DNA from: Frateuria_A sp035695185
Lineage (GTDB): Bacteria; Pseudomonadota; Gammaproteobacteria; Xanthomonadales; Rhodanobacteraceae
Direction: 5' to 3'
Assembly (NCBI RefSeq): GCF_035695185.1
Contig: NZ_DASSES010000162.1
Location: 1 to 20,446 of the forward strand
Length of the DNA: 20,446 nt
Shown one piece after another: positions 13,791 through 20,446 of this stretch; position 1 is the first letter of the stretch; every line of letters begins with the position of its first letter. The notes under the pieces were generated by a model, which had not been told where the DNA came from, ran no database searches, and saw only the letters and a list, made by a program, of their open reading frames with translations. The position numbers and the translations under genes were made by a program.

Positions 13791-14656
13791 CCGCGCGTGG
13801 CTTCATTCCTGGAAAGGCACCGAGCGTGCGGCCGCGCAGCCCGGTCCTGCATCGCGGGCGCGCGCCGGGGGCGCTCCTGCCGGTGGTGTGGCTGCTCGTG
13901 CTGCTGATGCCGGTCGCGCGGGCCACGCGGGCGCCACCGCCACCGGCCGACCTCAGCCAACGCGCGGGCTTCGACCAGCGGCTGGGCGCCGAGGTCCCGA
14001 TGGACGCGCGCTTCGTCGATGCCGACGGTGCGCCCGTCGACCTGCGCACGCTGGCCGAGGGCAAGCCGCTCCTGCTGGCGCTGGGCTATTACCGCTGCCC
14101 CAACCTGTGCGACGTGGTGCTGAACGGCATGGCGCACACGCTGGGCGGACTGGACCTGCGGCCGGGCCGCGACTTCGCCGTCGCGTTCGTCGGCATCGAT
14201 CCGGCCGAGACGCCCGCGGATGCCCGCCACGCGCAGGCCATGCTCGCGCACCGGCACCCGGACGCCCACGTGCCACGCTGGCACTTCCTCACCGGCGAAC
14301 CGGCCGCCATCGGCGCGCTCGCCCGGGCGATCGGCTTCCGCTATTTCTACGACGAGCGCCTGCACCAGTACGCCCATGCCGCCGGCCTGGTCGTGGTCAC
14401 GCCCGACGGCAAGGTGGCGCAGTATTTCTTCGGCGTGTCCTGGCCGCCGGCATCGCTGCGGCTGGCGCTGGTGAACGCCTCGCACGGCGGGCTCGGCAGC
14501 CTGGTCGACCGCCTGGTGCTGCTGTGCTGCGGCTACGATCCGACCACCGGTCGCTACAGCCTGGCGATCGGCCGCACCATGCAGGTCCTGGGCGTGGCCT
14601 TCGTGCTGGCGCTGGCCGGCGGGTGGCTGTGGTTGCGCAGGAGGAGGCGCGCATGA
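13787..14656 (+). CDS. sco: SCO1/SenC-family copper chaperone
   Basis: This 289-residue thioredoxin-fold protein delivers copper to, or reduces, the CuA site of oxidase subunit II. The copper ligands are Cys104 and Cys108 (YYRCPNLCD) and His197 (QYAHAAGLVVVTPDGK). The N-terminal hydrophobic stretch is at about 29-46, and a second membrane helix lies at the C-terminus (about 266-284) followed by an RRRRR tail. It also carries LCCGYDPTTGRYS, a feature of the longer SCO variants found in such operons. It starts in an ATGA overlap with the small membrane protein and ends in an ATGA overlap with subunit II, its probable client. The N-terminal 28 residues are basic and unusually long for a signal; a later start is possible but none is better supported. 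Confidence 0.92.
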   Translation: MTARGFIPGKAPSVRPRSPVLHRGRAPGALLPVVWLLVLLMPVARATRAPPPPADLSQRAGFDQRLGAEVPMDARFVDADGAPVDLRTLAEGKPLLLALGYYRCPNLCDVVLNGMAHTLGGLDLRPGRDFAVAFVGIDPAETPADARHAQAMLAHRHPDAHVPRWHFLTGEPAAIGALARAIGFRYFYDERLHQYAHAAGLVVVTPDGKVAQYFFGVSWPPASLRLALVNASHGGLGSLVDRLVLLCCGYDPTTGRYSLAIGRTMQVLGVAFVLALAGGWLWLRRRRRA

Positions 14657-15585
14657 TGCTGCCGCAGGCCTCCACCGTCGCCCCGAACGTCGACCATCTG
14701 TTCGACACGCTGCTGGCGCTGTGTGCGCTGGTGGTCGTGGGCGTGTTTACGGTGATGATCGTCTTCTGCGTGAAATACCGCCGCGGCACCGACGCCGTGC
14801 GCACGCCGGCGCGGCAGCACCTGGGCGTGGAGTTGACCTGGACGCTGGTGCCCTTCTTCCTGTTCATGGGGATCTTCGGCTGGAGCGTGCACCTGTGGAT
14901 CCGCTTGCGCACCCCGCCCAAGGACGCCCAGCCGGTCTACGTGGTCGCCAAGCAGTGGATGTGGAAAGTGCAGCACCCGGGCGGCCAGCGCGAGATCGAC
15001 CAGCTGCACGTGCCGGTCGGCCAGCCGGTCCGCCTGGTGATGACCTCGCAGGACGTGATCCACAGCTTCTACGTGCCGGCCTTCCGGGTGAAGCAGGACG
15101 TGCTGCCGGGCCGCTACACGCAGCTGTGGTTCACCGCCACGCAGGCGGGCAGCTACGACCTGTTCTGCGCCGAGTTCTGCGGCACTGATCACTCGCGCAT
15201 GCGCGGGCGCGTGGTGGCGATGCCGCCGGCGGACTACGCGCGCTGGCTGCACGCGCACCAGGGCACCGGCCTGGCGGCGCAGGGTGCCGACCTGTTCCGG
15301 CAGCTTGGCTGCAGCGGTTGCCACGATCCGCAGTCGGGCGTGCACGCGCCCGACCTCTACGACCTCTACGGCCGTACCGTGCCGCTGGCCGACGGTTCGC
15401 AGGTGCGCGCCGACGAGCGCTACCTGCACGACTCGATCCTGCTGCCGAAGAAACAGGTCGCCGCCGGCTACGCGCCGATCATGCCCAGCTTCGAGGGCCG
15501 CATCGGCGAGGAGGACGTGCTGGCCCTGGTGGCGTACCTGAAGACCCGCACCCACGCGGCGGAGGACCCCGATGAGCACCGTTGA
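14653..15585 (+). CDS. ctaC: Cytochrome c oxidase subunit II with fused cytochrome c domain (caa3 type)
   Basis: This 310-residue protein has two membrane helices (about 18-41 and 60-84) and then a cupredoxin domain with a complete CuA site: His137, Cys172, Glu174, Cys176, His180 and Met183 (FCAEFCGTDHSRM). A C-terminal cytochrome c domain follows with heme site CSGCH (Cys220-Cys223-His224) and axial Met277 (APIMPSF). The fusion defines caa3-type oxidases and lets ACIII pass electrons directly without a soluble carrier. No cleavable signal is obvious; the first helix serves as anchor. A strong ribosome site GGAGGAGG (14640-14647) precedes the ATG, which overlaps the SCO stop. Subunit I starts 14 bases inside its end. 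Confidence 0.96.
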   Translation: MMLPQASTVAPNVDHLFDTLLALCALVVVGVFTVMIVFCVKYRRGTDAVRTPARQHLGVELTWTLVPFFLFMGIFGWSVHLWIRLRTPPKDAQPVYVVAKQWMWKVQHPGGQREIDQLHVPVGQPVRLVMTSQDVIHSFYVPAFRVKQDVLPGRYTQLWFTATQAGSYDLFCAEFCGTDHSRMRGRVVAMPPADYARWLHAHQGTGLAAQGADLFRQLGCSGCHDPQSGVHAPDLYDLYGRTVPLADGSQVRADERYLHDSILLPKKQVAAGYAPIMPSFEGRIGEEDVLALVAYLKTRTHAAEDPDEHR

Positions 15586-17170
15586 GCCGCGGCTGCCGCG
15601 CAGTTATCTGGAAGAGGGCTTCGGCCTGCGCTCGTGGCTGCTGACCCACGACCACAAGCGCATCGGCGTGCTGTACGGCATCGGCATCACCTTCTTCTTC
15701 TTCCTCGGTGGCCTGGCCGCCGCGCTGATCCGCTGGGAGCTGGTCACGCCTGCCGGCGACCTGATGAGCGCGGAGACCTACAACAAGGCGTTCACCTTCC
15801 ACGGCGTGGTGATGGTGTGGTTCTTCCTGATCCCCTCGATCCCGGCCACGCTGGGCAACTTCCTGCTGCCGCTGATGATCGGCGCGCGCGACGTGGCGTT
15901 CCCGCGGCTGAACCTGTTCAGCTGGTACCTGTACATGGCCGGCGGCCTGTTCACCCTGGCCTGCCTGGTGCTGGGCGGGGTAGACACCGGCTGGACCTTC
16001 TACACGCCGTTCTCGACGATGTTCTCCAACACGCACGTGATCCTGGTCGCCGTCGGCGTGTTCGTGGTCGGCTTCTCCTCGATCTTCACTGGCCTGAACT
16101 TCATCGTCACCGTGCACACCATGCGTGCGCCGGGCATGACCTGGATGCGCCTGCCGCTGTTCGTGTGGTCGATGTACGCGGTGGCGCTGGTGATGATCCT
16201 GGCCACGCCGGTGCTGGCGATGACGCTGGCGCTCATCGCGCTGGAGCGGTTGTTCGGCGTGGGCATCTTCGACCCCGCGCTGGGCGGCGACCCGCTCCTG
16301 TTCCAGCATTTCTTCTGGTTCTACTCGCACCCGGCGGTGTACATCATGATCCTGCCGGCGATGGGCGTGGTCAGCGAGCTGATCACCGCCGGGGCGCGCC
16401 GGCGCATCTTCGGCTACCGGTTCATGGTGTACGCGATCATCGGCATCGCGGTAGTCGGCTTCCTGGTCTGGGGCCACCACATGTTCGTGGCCGGACAATC
16501 GATGTACGCGAGCATCGTGTTCTCGATCCTCTCCTTCATCATCGCCGTGCCCTCGGCGATCAAGGTCTTCAACTGGACCGCCACGCTGTACAAGGGCGAC
16601 ATCGGCTTCGACGCGCCGATGCTCTACGCGCTGGGCTTCGTCGGCCTGTTCATGCTGGGCGGGCTGACCGGTCTGTTCCTGGCCGCCACCGCGCTGGACG
16701 TGAGCCTCACCGACACCTACTTCGTGGTCGCGCACTTCCACTACATCATGGTCGGTGGCGCGGTGATGGCCTACCTGGGTGGCATCCACTTCTGGTGGCC
16801 GAAGATCACCGGCCGGCTGTACTCCGAAGCCTGGGCGCGCTTTGCCGCGATCCTGATGTTCTTCGGCTTCAACCTGACCTTCTTCCCGCAGTACATCCTC
16901 GGCTGGGAAGGCATGCCGCGGCGCTATCACGAGTACCTGCCGCAGTTCCAGGTATGGAACGTGCTGTCCTCGGCCGGCGCGACGATCCTGGGCGTGGCCT
17001 ACCTGCTGCCGTTCGGCTACCTCGCCTGGTCGCTGCGCCACGGTGCGCGGGCGGGCCCCAACCCGTGGGACGCGACCGGCCTGGAGTGGCGGACCGGTTC
17101 GCCGCCGCCGCTGCACAACTTCGACCGGCCCCCCGAGGTCGACGAAGGCCCCTACGCGTACCGCCGATGA
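15572..17170 (+). CDS. ctaD: Cytochrome c oxidase subunit I, A2-type (YSHP motif)
   Basis: This 532-residue catalytic subunit has twelve predicted helices. Heme a ligands are His77 (TFHGVVM) and His390, and the heme a3 ligand is His388 (VVAHFHYIM). CuB ligands are His253, His302 and His303, with Tyr257 positioned for the His-Tyr crosslink. The motif WFYSHPAVYIMILP places Tyr251-Ser252 before His253 and Ala255 where A1 oxidases have the D-channel glutamate (GHPEVY). This YS pair is the mark of A2-type heme-copper oxidases. Asp107 in IGARDVAFPRLN is the D-channel entrance equivalent, and Lys331 lies in the region near the K channel. GGAGGA (15561-15566) inside the end of subunit II serves as ribosome site. 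Confidence 0.97.
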   Translation: MSTVEPRLPRSYLEEGFGLRSWLLTHDHKRIGVLYGIGITFFFFLGGLAAALIRWELVTPAGDLMSAETYNKAFTFHGVVMVWFFLIPSIPATLGNFLLPLMIGARDVAFPRLNLFSWYLYMAGGLFTLACLVLGGVDTGWTFYTPFSTMFSNTHVILVAVGVFVVGFSSIFTGLNFIVTVHTMRAPGMTWMRLPLFVWSMYAVALVMILATPVLAMTLALIALERLFGVGIFDPALGGDPLLFQHFFWFYSHPAVYIMILPAMGVVSELITAGARRRIFGYRFMVYAIIGIAVVGFLVWGHHMFVAGQSMYASIVFSILSFIIAVPSAIKVFNWTATLYKGDIGFDAPMLYALGFVGLFMLGGLTGLFLAATALDVSLTDTYFVVAHFHYIMVGGAVMAYLGGIHFWWPKITGRLYSEAWARFAAILMFFGFNLTFFPQYILGWEGMPRRYHEYLPQFQVWNVLSSAGATILGVAYLLPFGYLAWSLRHGARAGPNPWDATGLEWRTGSPPPLHNFDRPPEVDEGPYAYRR

Positions 17171-17814
17171 ACGCCCACGCCCATCCCGTGCCCGAACAGT
17201 TCGACGACCCCGTGCAGCAGCGCGAGGCCGCGACGCTGGGCATGTGGGCGTTCCTGGCCACCGAGATCCTGTTCTTCGGCGTGCTGTTCGCCGGCTACAC
17301 CTACTGCCGCGTGCTGTTCCCGCAGGCGTTCGCCGCAGCCAGCCGGCATACCGACATGCTGCTGGGCACGATCGAGACCGCGGTGCTGCTGACCAGCAGC
17401 TGTGCGGTCGCCCTGTCCGTGCGCGAGGTGCAGCTGGGTGGCCGGCGCATGGCTGTCGCCCTGCTCGGCCTCGCCGCGCTGCTGGGCACCAGCTTCCTGG
17501 TGATGCACGGCTTCGAGTACTACGCCGAATACGGCGAAGGGCTGATCCCGGGCATCCACTACACCCAGCAGGGCATCTACGCCCGCGGCATAGAGGTCTT
17601 CTACTGCCTGTACTACTTCATCACCGGCTTCCACAGCATCCACGTCGCCGTCGGCGTGGCCCTGATGCTGGCGATGGCCTGGCGCACCTGGCACCGCGCG
17701 TTCGACCCCGACTACCACACGCCGCTGGAGCTGACCGCGCTGTACTGGCATCTGGTCGACATCGTGTGGATCTTCGTCTACCCGGTGATCTACCTGGTCG
17801 GGAGGGCCGGATGA
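17167..17814 (+). CDS. ctaE: Cytochrome c oxidase subunit III
   Basis: This 215-residue membrane protein has about five helices, the short bacterial form of subunit III. Family marks include ATLGMWAFLATEILFFGVLF, the LVMHGFEYY segment, FYFITGFH-like YYFITGFHSIHVAVG, and the C-terminal YWHLVDIVWIFVYPVIYL. It stabilises the oxidase core and supports sustained proton uptake. It starts in an ATGA overlap with subunit I and ends in an ATGA overlap with subunit IV. Confidence 0.95.
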   Translation: MNAHAHPVPEQFDDPVQQREAATLGMWAFLATEILFFGVLFAGYTYCRVLFPQAFAAASRHTDMLLGTIETAVLLTSSCAVALSVREVQLGGRRMAVALLGLAALLGTSFLVMHGFEYYAEYGEGLIPGIHYTQQGIYARGIEVFYCLYYFITGFHSIHVAVGVALMLAMAWRTWHRAFDPDYHTPLELTALYWHLVDIVWIFVYPVIYLVGRAG

Positions 17815-18146
17815 ACCGTTCCGCCGACCGTCCGGTGCGCACCCACCGCAGCGGCCCGCGGCCACCGTCGCTGGCGGGCAACCTGTGGACGCTGCTCGCG
17901 CTGCTGGCGTTGCTGGCGCTGAGCGCGGGCAGCGCGATGCTGAAGCTCGGGCCGTTCAATACCGTGGCCAACCTGGGTATCGCGATGGCCAAGGCGCTGC
18001 TCGTGCTGACCATCTTCATGCGCCTGAAAACCGACAACGCGCTGCTGCGCATCGTCGCCGGCGTGGGGTTTGCCTGGCTGGCGGTGATGATCGCGCTCTC
18101 GCTGGCCGACGTGCTGACGCGCGCGCCGCTGCTGGCACCCTGGTGA
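17811..18146 (+). CDS. ctaF: Cytochrome c oxidase subunit IV family protein (cytochrome C oxidase subunit IV-like, three-helix)
   Basis: This 111-residue protein has three hydrophobic helices (about 24-46, 54-74 and 81-101) after a basic N-terminus. The segment NLGIAMAKALLVLTIFMRLK is typical of the small prokaryotic subunit IV proteins, in which KA..V...FM.LK is conserved. It is an accessory subunit of the caa3 oxidase and the last gene of the operon. GGAGGG (17801-17806) lies 4 bases before the ATG, which overlaps the subunit III stop. No clear hairpin-plus-T-tract terminator follows it. Confidence 0.85.
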   Translation: MNRSADRPVRTHRSGPRPPSLAGNLWTLLALLALLALSAGSAMLKLGPFNTVANLGIAMAKALLVLTIFMRLKTDNALLRIVAGVGFAWLAVMIALSLADVLTRAPLLAPW

Positions 18147-18267
18147 ATGGTTGGATGGCATGGAACCTGCTTCCCCGCGCGTAGGGGCGATTCATTGGCA
18201 CGCTGGCACCATCGTGGCAGGCGTCTGCAAGCCCGCCTCTCCGATTGGTCCCGCCGTCCTCCCGCCC

Positions 18268-19233
18268 ATGAGCTCGCCTCGCCAAACCACTTCACCCCCG
18301 CCGCTGCCCGCCTTCGGCGGCTTCCGCGAGGCCGCCCAGGCCTGCCTCGGCATGCTGCGTGAACGCACCGGCGTGGGCGCCTGGTACTTCACCCGTGTCG
18401 ACGGTGGCGACTGGCTGGTGCTGGCGGCCTCGGACGCGTGCTACGGCGTGCGCAACGGCGACGCGCTGCGCTGGGCCGATTCGATTTGCTCGCGCATGGT
18501 GCATGGCGGACCATGCGTGGTGCCCGACGTCGGCGCCCACGCGCCCTACGCCGACGCGCCGATCGCCCAGCGCGGCATCGGTGCCTACCTCGGCGTGCCG
18601 GCGCAGCTCGACCACGGCGCGGTCGGAACCCTGTGCGGGATCGATCCGCGGCCGGTGCCGGTGGACGTCGAACGCTGGTTGCCGGTGGTGAAGCTGTGCG
18701 CGCAGATGCTCGCCACGCTGTGGTGCCACGACGTCGACCTGAAGGAGACCCGGCGTCGTGCCGAGCGCGCGGAACTGGAGGCGATGACCGACCAGATGAC
18801 CGGCATCTTCAACCGCCGCGGCTGGCGGGAACTGCTCGCGCTGGAGGAGCAGCGCTGCCGCGACGAACACACCACCGCCGGCGTGGTGGTGGTCGACCTG
18901 GACCACCTCAAGCAGACCAACGACAGCCAGGGCCACGCCGCGGGCGACGAGCTCATCCGGCGCGCCGCGACCGAAATCCGACGCGCCGTGCGCGCAGTCG
19001 ACGTGGTGGCGCGCCTGGGCGGCGACGAGTTCGTGGTGCTGGTGCTGGACGTGGGTCCAATCGAACTGGCCCGCCAGGCCGCACGTATCGAGCAGGCCCT
19101 GCGCTCCGCCGGGGTCGCCGCCACCCTGGGCTACAGCTGGCGTGGCCCCGATCGCGACCTGGGCGAGGCCTACCGCGAGGCGGACCTGCTGATGCTCGAC
19201 GCCAAGCGCGGCCGGTACCGCGACGCGTCGTAA
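18268..19233 (+). CDS. GAF-GGDEF diguanylate cyclase
   Basis: This 321-residue protein would make cyclic di-GMP from two GTP. A GAF-like sensor domain spans about residues 15-150 (ACLGMLRERTGVGAWYFTRV, then GAYLGVPAQ and GTLCGIDPRP). A GGDEF domain runs from about 170 to 320 with DxMTGIFNRRGW, VVDLDHLKQTND and the active-site motif GGDEF (251-255). The product-inhibition site is present: Arg242-x-x-Asp245 exactly five residues before GGDEF. There is no membrane segment, so it is cytoplasmic. The start is uncertain: ATG 18268 fits the domain boundary but lacks a good ribosome site, while in-frame starts at 18151 (TTG) and 18160 (ATG) would add up to 39 residues of no family likeness. It lies 121 bp after the oxidase genes, so read-through is possible. 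Confidence 0.9.
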   Translation: MSSPRQTTSPPPLPAFGGFREAAQACLGMLRERTGVGAWYFTRVDGGDWLVLAASDACYGVRNGDALRWADSICSRMVHGGPCVVPDVGAHAPYADAPIAQRGIGAYLGVPAQLDHGAVGTLCGIDPRPVPVDVERWLPVVKLCAQMLATLWCHDVDLKETRRRAERAELEAMTDQMTGIFNRRGWRELLALEEQRCRDEHTTAGVVVVDLDHLKQTNDSQGHAAGDELIRRAATEIRRAVRAVDVVARLGGDEFVVLVLDVGPIELARQAARIEQALRSAGVAATLGYSWRGPDRDLGEAYREADLLMLDAKRGRYRDAS

Positions 19234-19249
19234 AGCCGGCGGCCCGTGC

Positions 19250-19270
19250 GCCGGCCGATCGGCGGCCGGC
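19250..19270. terminator. Hairpin between convergent genes, possible bidirectional terminator
   Basis: GCCGGCC (19250-19256) and GGCCGGC (19264-19270) form a perfect 7-bp GC stem with a 7-base loop. It lies between the stops of the diguanylate cyclase and the LysR gene, which face each other. There is no T tract on either side, so it is at best a weak or Rho-assisted terminator. Confidence 0.4.
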
Positions 19271-19282
19271 AAGGCGCGCGTA

Positions 19283-20152
19283 CTACGCGGCGGCGTCCAG
19301 TTGCCGGCCGATCGCCTCGATCAACTGCTCCAGGGCCGTGCGCAGCGGCGCGGGCACGCCGCGGCGCACGCGCGCGCGCAGCTCCAGCATGGGTAGCGGA
19401 CGCGACGGCTCGACCGGGTGCAGGCGCCCGCGGTGCAGGTCGTCCAGTACCGCGTGACGCGGCAACAACCCCCACGCGGAGCCGTCCGCCAGCCCGCGGC
19501 GCACGCCATCGAGCGTGCCGGTGGAGACCAGCCGCAGGGGGAGCGCCTGCCGACGGATCCACTGCGATGCCGCCCCGTGCAGGGCACCCTCCGGATCGGG
19601 GACCAGCAGCACCCCCGCATCCGTCGCCGCGCGCGGGGCCTGGCCGCCGCGCAGCAACACCAGCGGCACCGCATGCGCCCGGCCCTCGGCGCGCGCCCGC
19701 GGTGTTTCCAGGGTCAGCAGCAAGTCGGCCTGGCCGCGCGCGAAGGACGCCTTCAACGCTTCGCACAGGCCGACGCTGACCTGGATCTCCAGCCCCGGGT
19801 GGCTCGCATGGCAGGCCTCCAGTGCGGCCGGCAGCAGATGGGAGCCCACCGACTCGACCGTGCCGATCCGCAGACGCGTGGGCGTGGCCAGCGCGTCGGC
19901 ACGGGCCCGCTCGGTCGCCTGCAGGATGGCACGCGCATGCGGCAACAGCCGCCGGGCCACCCCGGTCAGCGTGGCGGTGGCGCCGGGGCTGCGTTCGAGC
20001 ACGGGTTGGCCGAGCGCGCGTTCGAGCGAGAGCAGGGTCTCGGACAGCGTCGACTGCGCCACGCCCAGCTGTCGCGCCGCCTTGCCGACCCCGCCGGCAT
20101 CGGCAAGCGCTGCAAGCGCGGCGAAGTGCCTGAGTTCGAGTTGCGTTGCCAC
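19283..20152 (-). CDS. LysR-family transcriptional regulator
   Basis: This 289-residue protein has an N-terminal winged helix-turn-helix (LELRHFAALAALADAGGVGKAARQLGVAQSTLSETLLSLERALG, about residues 5-48) and a substrate-binding-like effector domain from about residue 92 (TRLRIGTVESVGSHLLPAAL...). This is the normal LysR length and layout. The start is GTG at 20152, since the HTH begins a few residues later and an ATG at 20157 is in another frame. It is divergent from the isochorismatase-family gene with a 103-bp gap, the usual layout for a LysR regulator and its target. The inducer is unknown. Confidence 0.92.
   Translation of the reverse strand: MATQLELRHFAALAALADAGGVGKAARQLGVAQSTLSETLLSLERALGQPVLERSPGATATLTGVARRLLPHARAILQATERARADALATPTRLRIGTVESVGSHLLPAALEACHASHPGLEIQVSVGLCEALKASFARGQADLLLTLETPRARAEGRAHAVPLVLLRGGQAPRAATDAGVLLVPDPEGALHGAASQWIRRQALPLRLVSTGTLDGVRRGLADGSAWGLLPRHAVLDDLHRGRLHPVEPSRPLPMLELRARVRRGVPAPLRTALEQLIEAIGRQLDAAA
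20054..20070. other. Palindrome-free interior control region of the lysR 5' coding part
   Basis: This short stretch lies inside the LysR coding sequence and shows no feature of its own. It is listed only to avoid confusion with the candidate operator at 20154-20170, which is described separately. Confidence 0.05.
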
Positions 20153-20153
20153 C

Positions 20154-20170
20154 CATCGGCCCTGGCGATG
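20154..20170. promoter_or_regulatory. Candidate LysR-type operator (T-N11-A in an inverted repeat)
   Basis: CATCG (20154-20158) and CGATG (20166-20170) form a perfect 5-bp inverted repeat with a 7-base centre. It contains T(20156)-N11-A(20168), the core spacing of LysR-type sites. It sits directly against the GTG start of lysR, which would suit autorepression, and about 86 bp upstream of the divergent gene. An 8-bp palindrome CCGATCGG (20173-20180) follows closely and could be part of the same site. Confidence 0.35.
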
Positions 20171-20255
20171 ACCCGATCGGCATTTTGGAGCGCCCGCAGG
20201 CCACCGGCAAGCTGCGCCTCCCCGCCGCAACCGCGGCCTGCCCGGACCCGCACCA

Positions 20256-20446
20256 ATGCAACTGCCCGCCAACACCGCCCTGCTCGTGATCGACGTCCAG
20301 GAGGGCTTCCACGACCCCCGCTGGGGCGAGCGCAACAATCCCCAGGCCGAGGCCAACATAGCCCGCCTGCTGGCCGCCTGGCGCACCGCCGGCAGGCCGG
20401 TGATCCACGTCCAGCACGACTCCACCGCGCCGGACGGGGCTTTCCG
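20256..20446 (+). CDS. Isochorismatase-family cysteine hydrolase, partial (runs off the right edge)
   Basis: The first 63 codons are visible. They match the start of the isochorismatase-like hydrolase fold: NTALLVIDVQEGF with the first catalytic-triad residue Asp13, then ANIARLLAAWRTAGRPVIHVQHDS, the second beta-strand. The catalytic lysine and cysteine would lie beyond the window, so activity cannot be confirmed. Family members hydrolyse isochorismate, nicotinamide or related amides and ureides; the substrate here is unknown. There is no signal peptide. No strong ribosome site precedes the ATG. It is probably controlled by the divergent LysR regulator. Confidence 0.85.
   Translation, partial: MQLPANTALLVIDVQEGFHDPRWGERNNPQAEANIARLLAAWRTAGRPVIHVQHDSTAPDGAF

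Noticed and set aside
15479..17116. A 545-codon minus-strand frame opposite oxidase subunit I.
   Set aside because: The reading is histidine-, glutamine- and arginine-rich low-complexity sequence produced by codon bias of the conserved sense gene.
18151..18267. Extended start of the diguanylate cyclase at TTG 18151 or ATG 18160.
   Set aside because: The extra residues have no domain likeness. The call stays open because the ATG at 18268 also lacks a good ribosome site.
20054..20070. A separate control element inside the lysR coding region.
   Set aside because: Nothing distinctive is present there; the entry for these positions in the feature list carries minimal confidence and should be disregarded in favour of the site at 20154-20170.

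Overview
The window is high-GC bacterial DNA that fits a gammaproteobacterium of the Xanthomonadales, Rhodanobacteraceae/Lysobacteraceae type. That assignment is an inference from base composition, the REP-type repeats that read as 'SPRRGEG', and the gene content. No ribosomal or other taxonomic marker is present.

Layout. (1) Positions 1-1538, minus strand: a single-domain response regulator followed by a PAS-PAS histidine kinase that runs off the left edge. (2) 1539-1892: a 354-bp divergent regulatory region. (3) 1893-5655, plus strand: a three-gene membrane-associated GMC dehydrogenase (Tat-exported small subunit, FAD subunit, triheme cytochrome c subunit) of the gluconate/sugar/alcohol dehydrogenase type. 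(4) 5929-18146, plus strand: a continuous 12.2-kb operon encoding alternative complex III (actABCDEF), a small membrane protein, a SCO copper chaperone and a caa3-type cytochrome c oxidase (subunits II, I, III, IV). (5) 18268-19233, plus: a GAF-GGDEF diguanylate cyclase. (6) 19283-20152, minus: a LysR-type regulator, divergent from an isochorismatase-family hydrolase (20256 to the right edge).

How the genes work together. The FAD dehydrogenase would oxidise a sugar or alcohol in the periplasm and pass electrons through its cytochrome c subunit to quinone. Alternative complex III would reoxidise quinol and hand electrons to the caa3 oxidase, which reduces O2. Subunit I carries the YSHP signature of A2-type oxidases, as in the ACIII-caa3 chain of Rhodothermus marinus. 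SCO would help build the CuA centre of subunit II. Nearly every junction in the operon is an ATGA or other short overlap, so translation is probably coupled throughout.

The most unusual feature is the behaviour of REP/REPIN repeats at operon junctions. A 155-bp REPIN lies between actB and actC inside a 74-codon frame that overlaps both neighbours by ATGA, so ribosomes could cross the repeat without leaving the coupled chain. A second REPIN of another sequence family lies in frame inside the start of actE, ahead of its lipoprotein signal. A third, degenerate element lies upstream of actA. I see no mobile element with a transposase, CRISPR array, tRNA or rRNA, and no wholly new multi-gene system.
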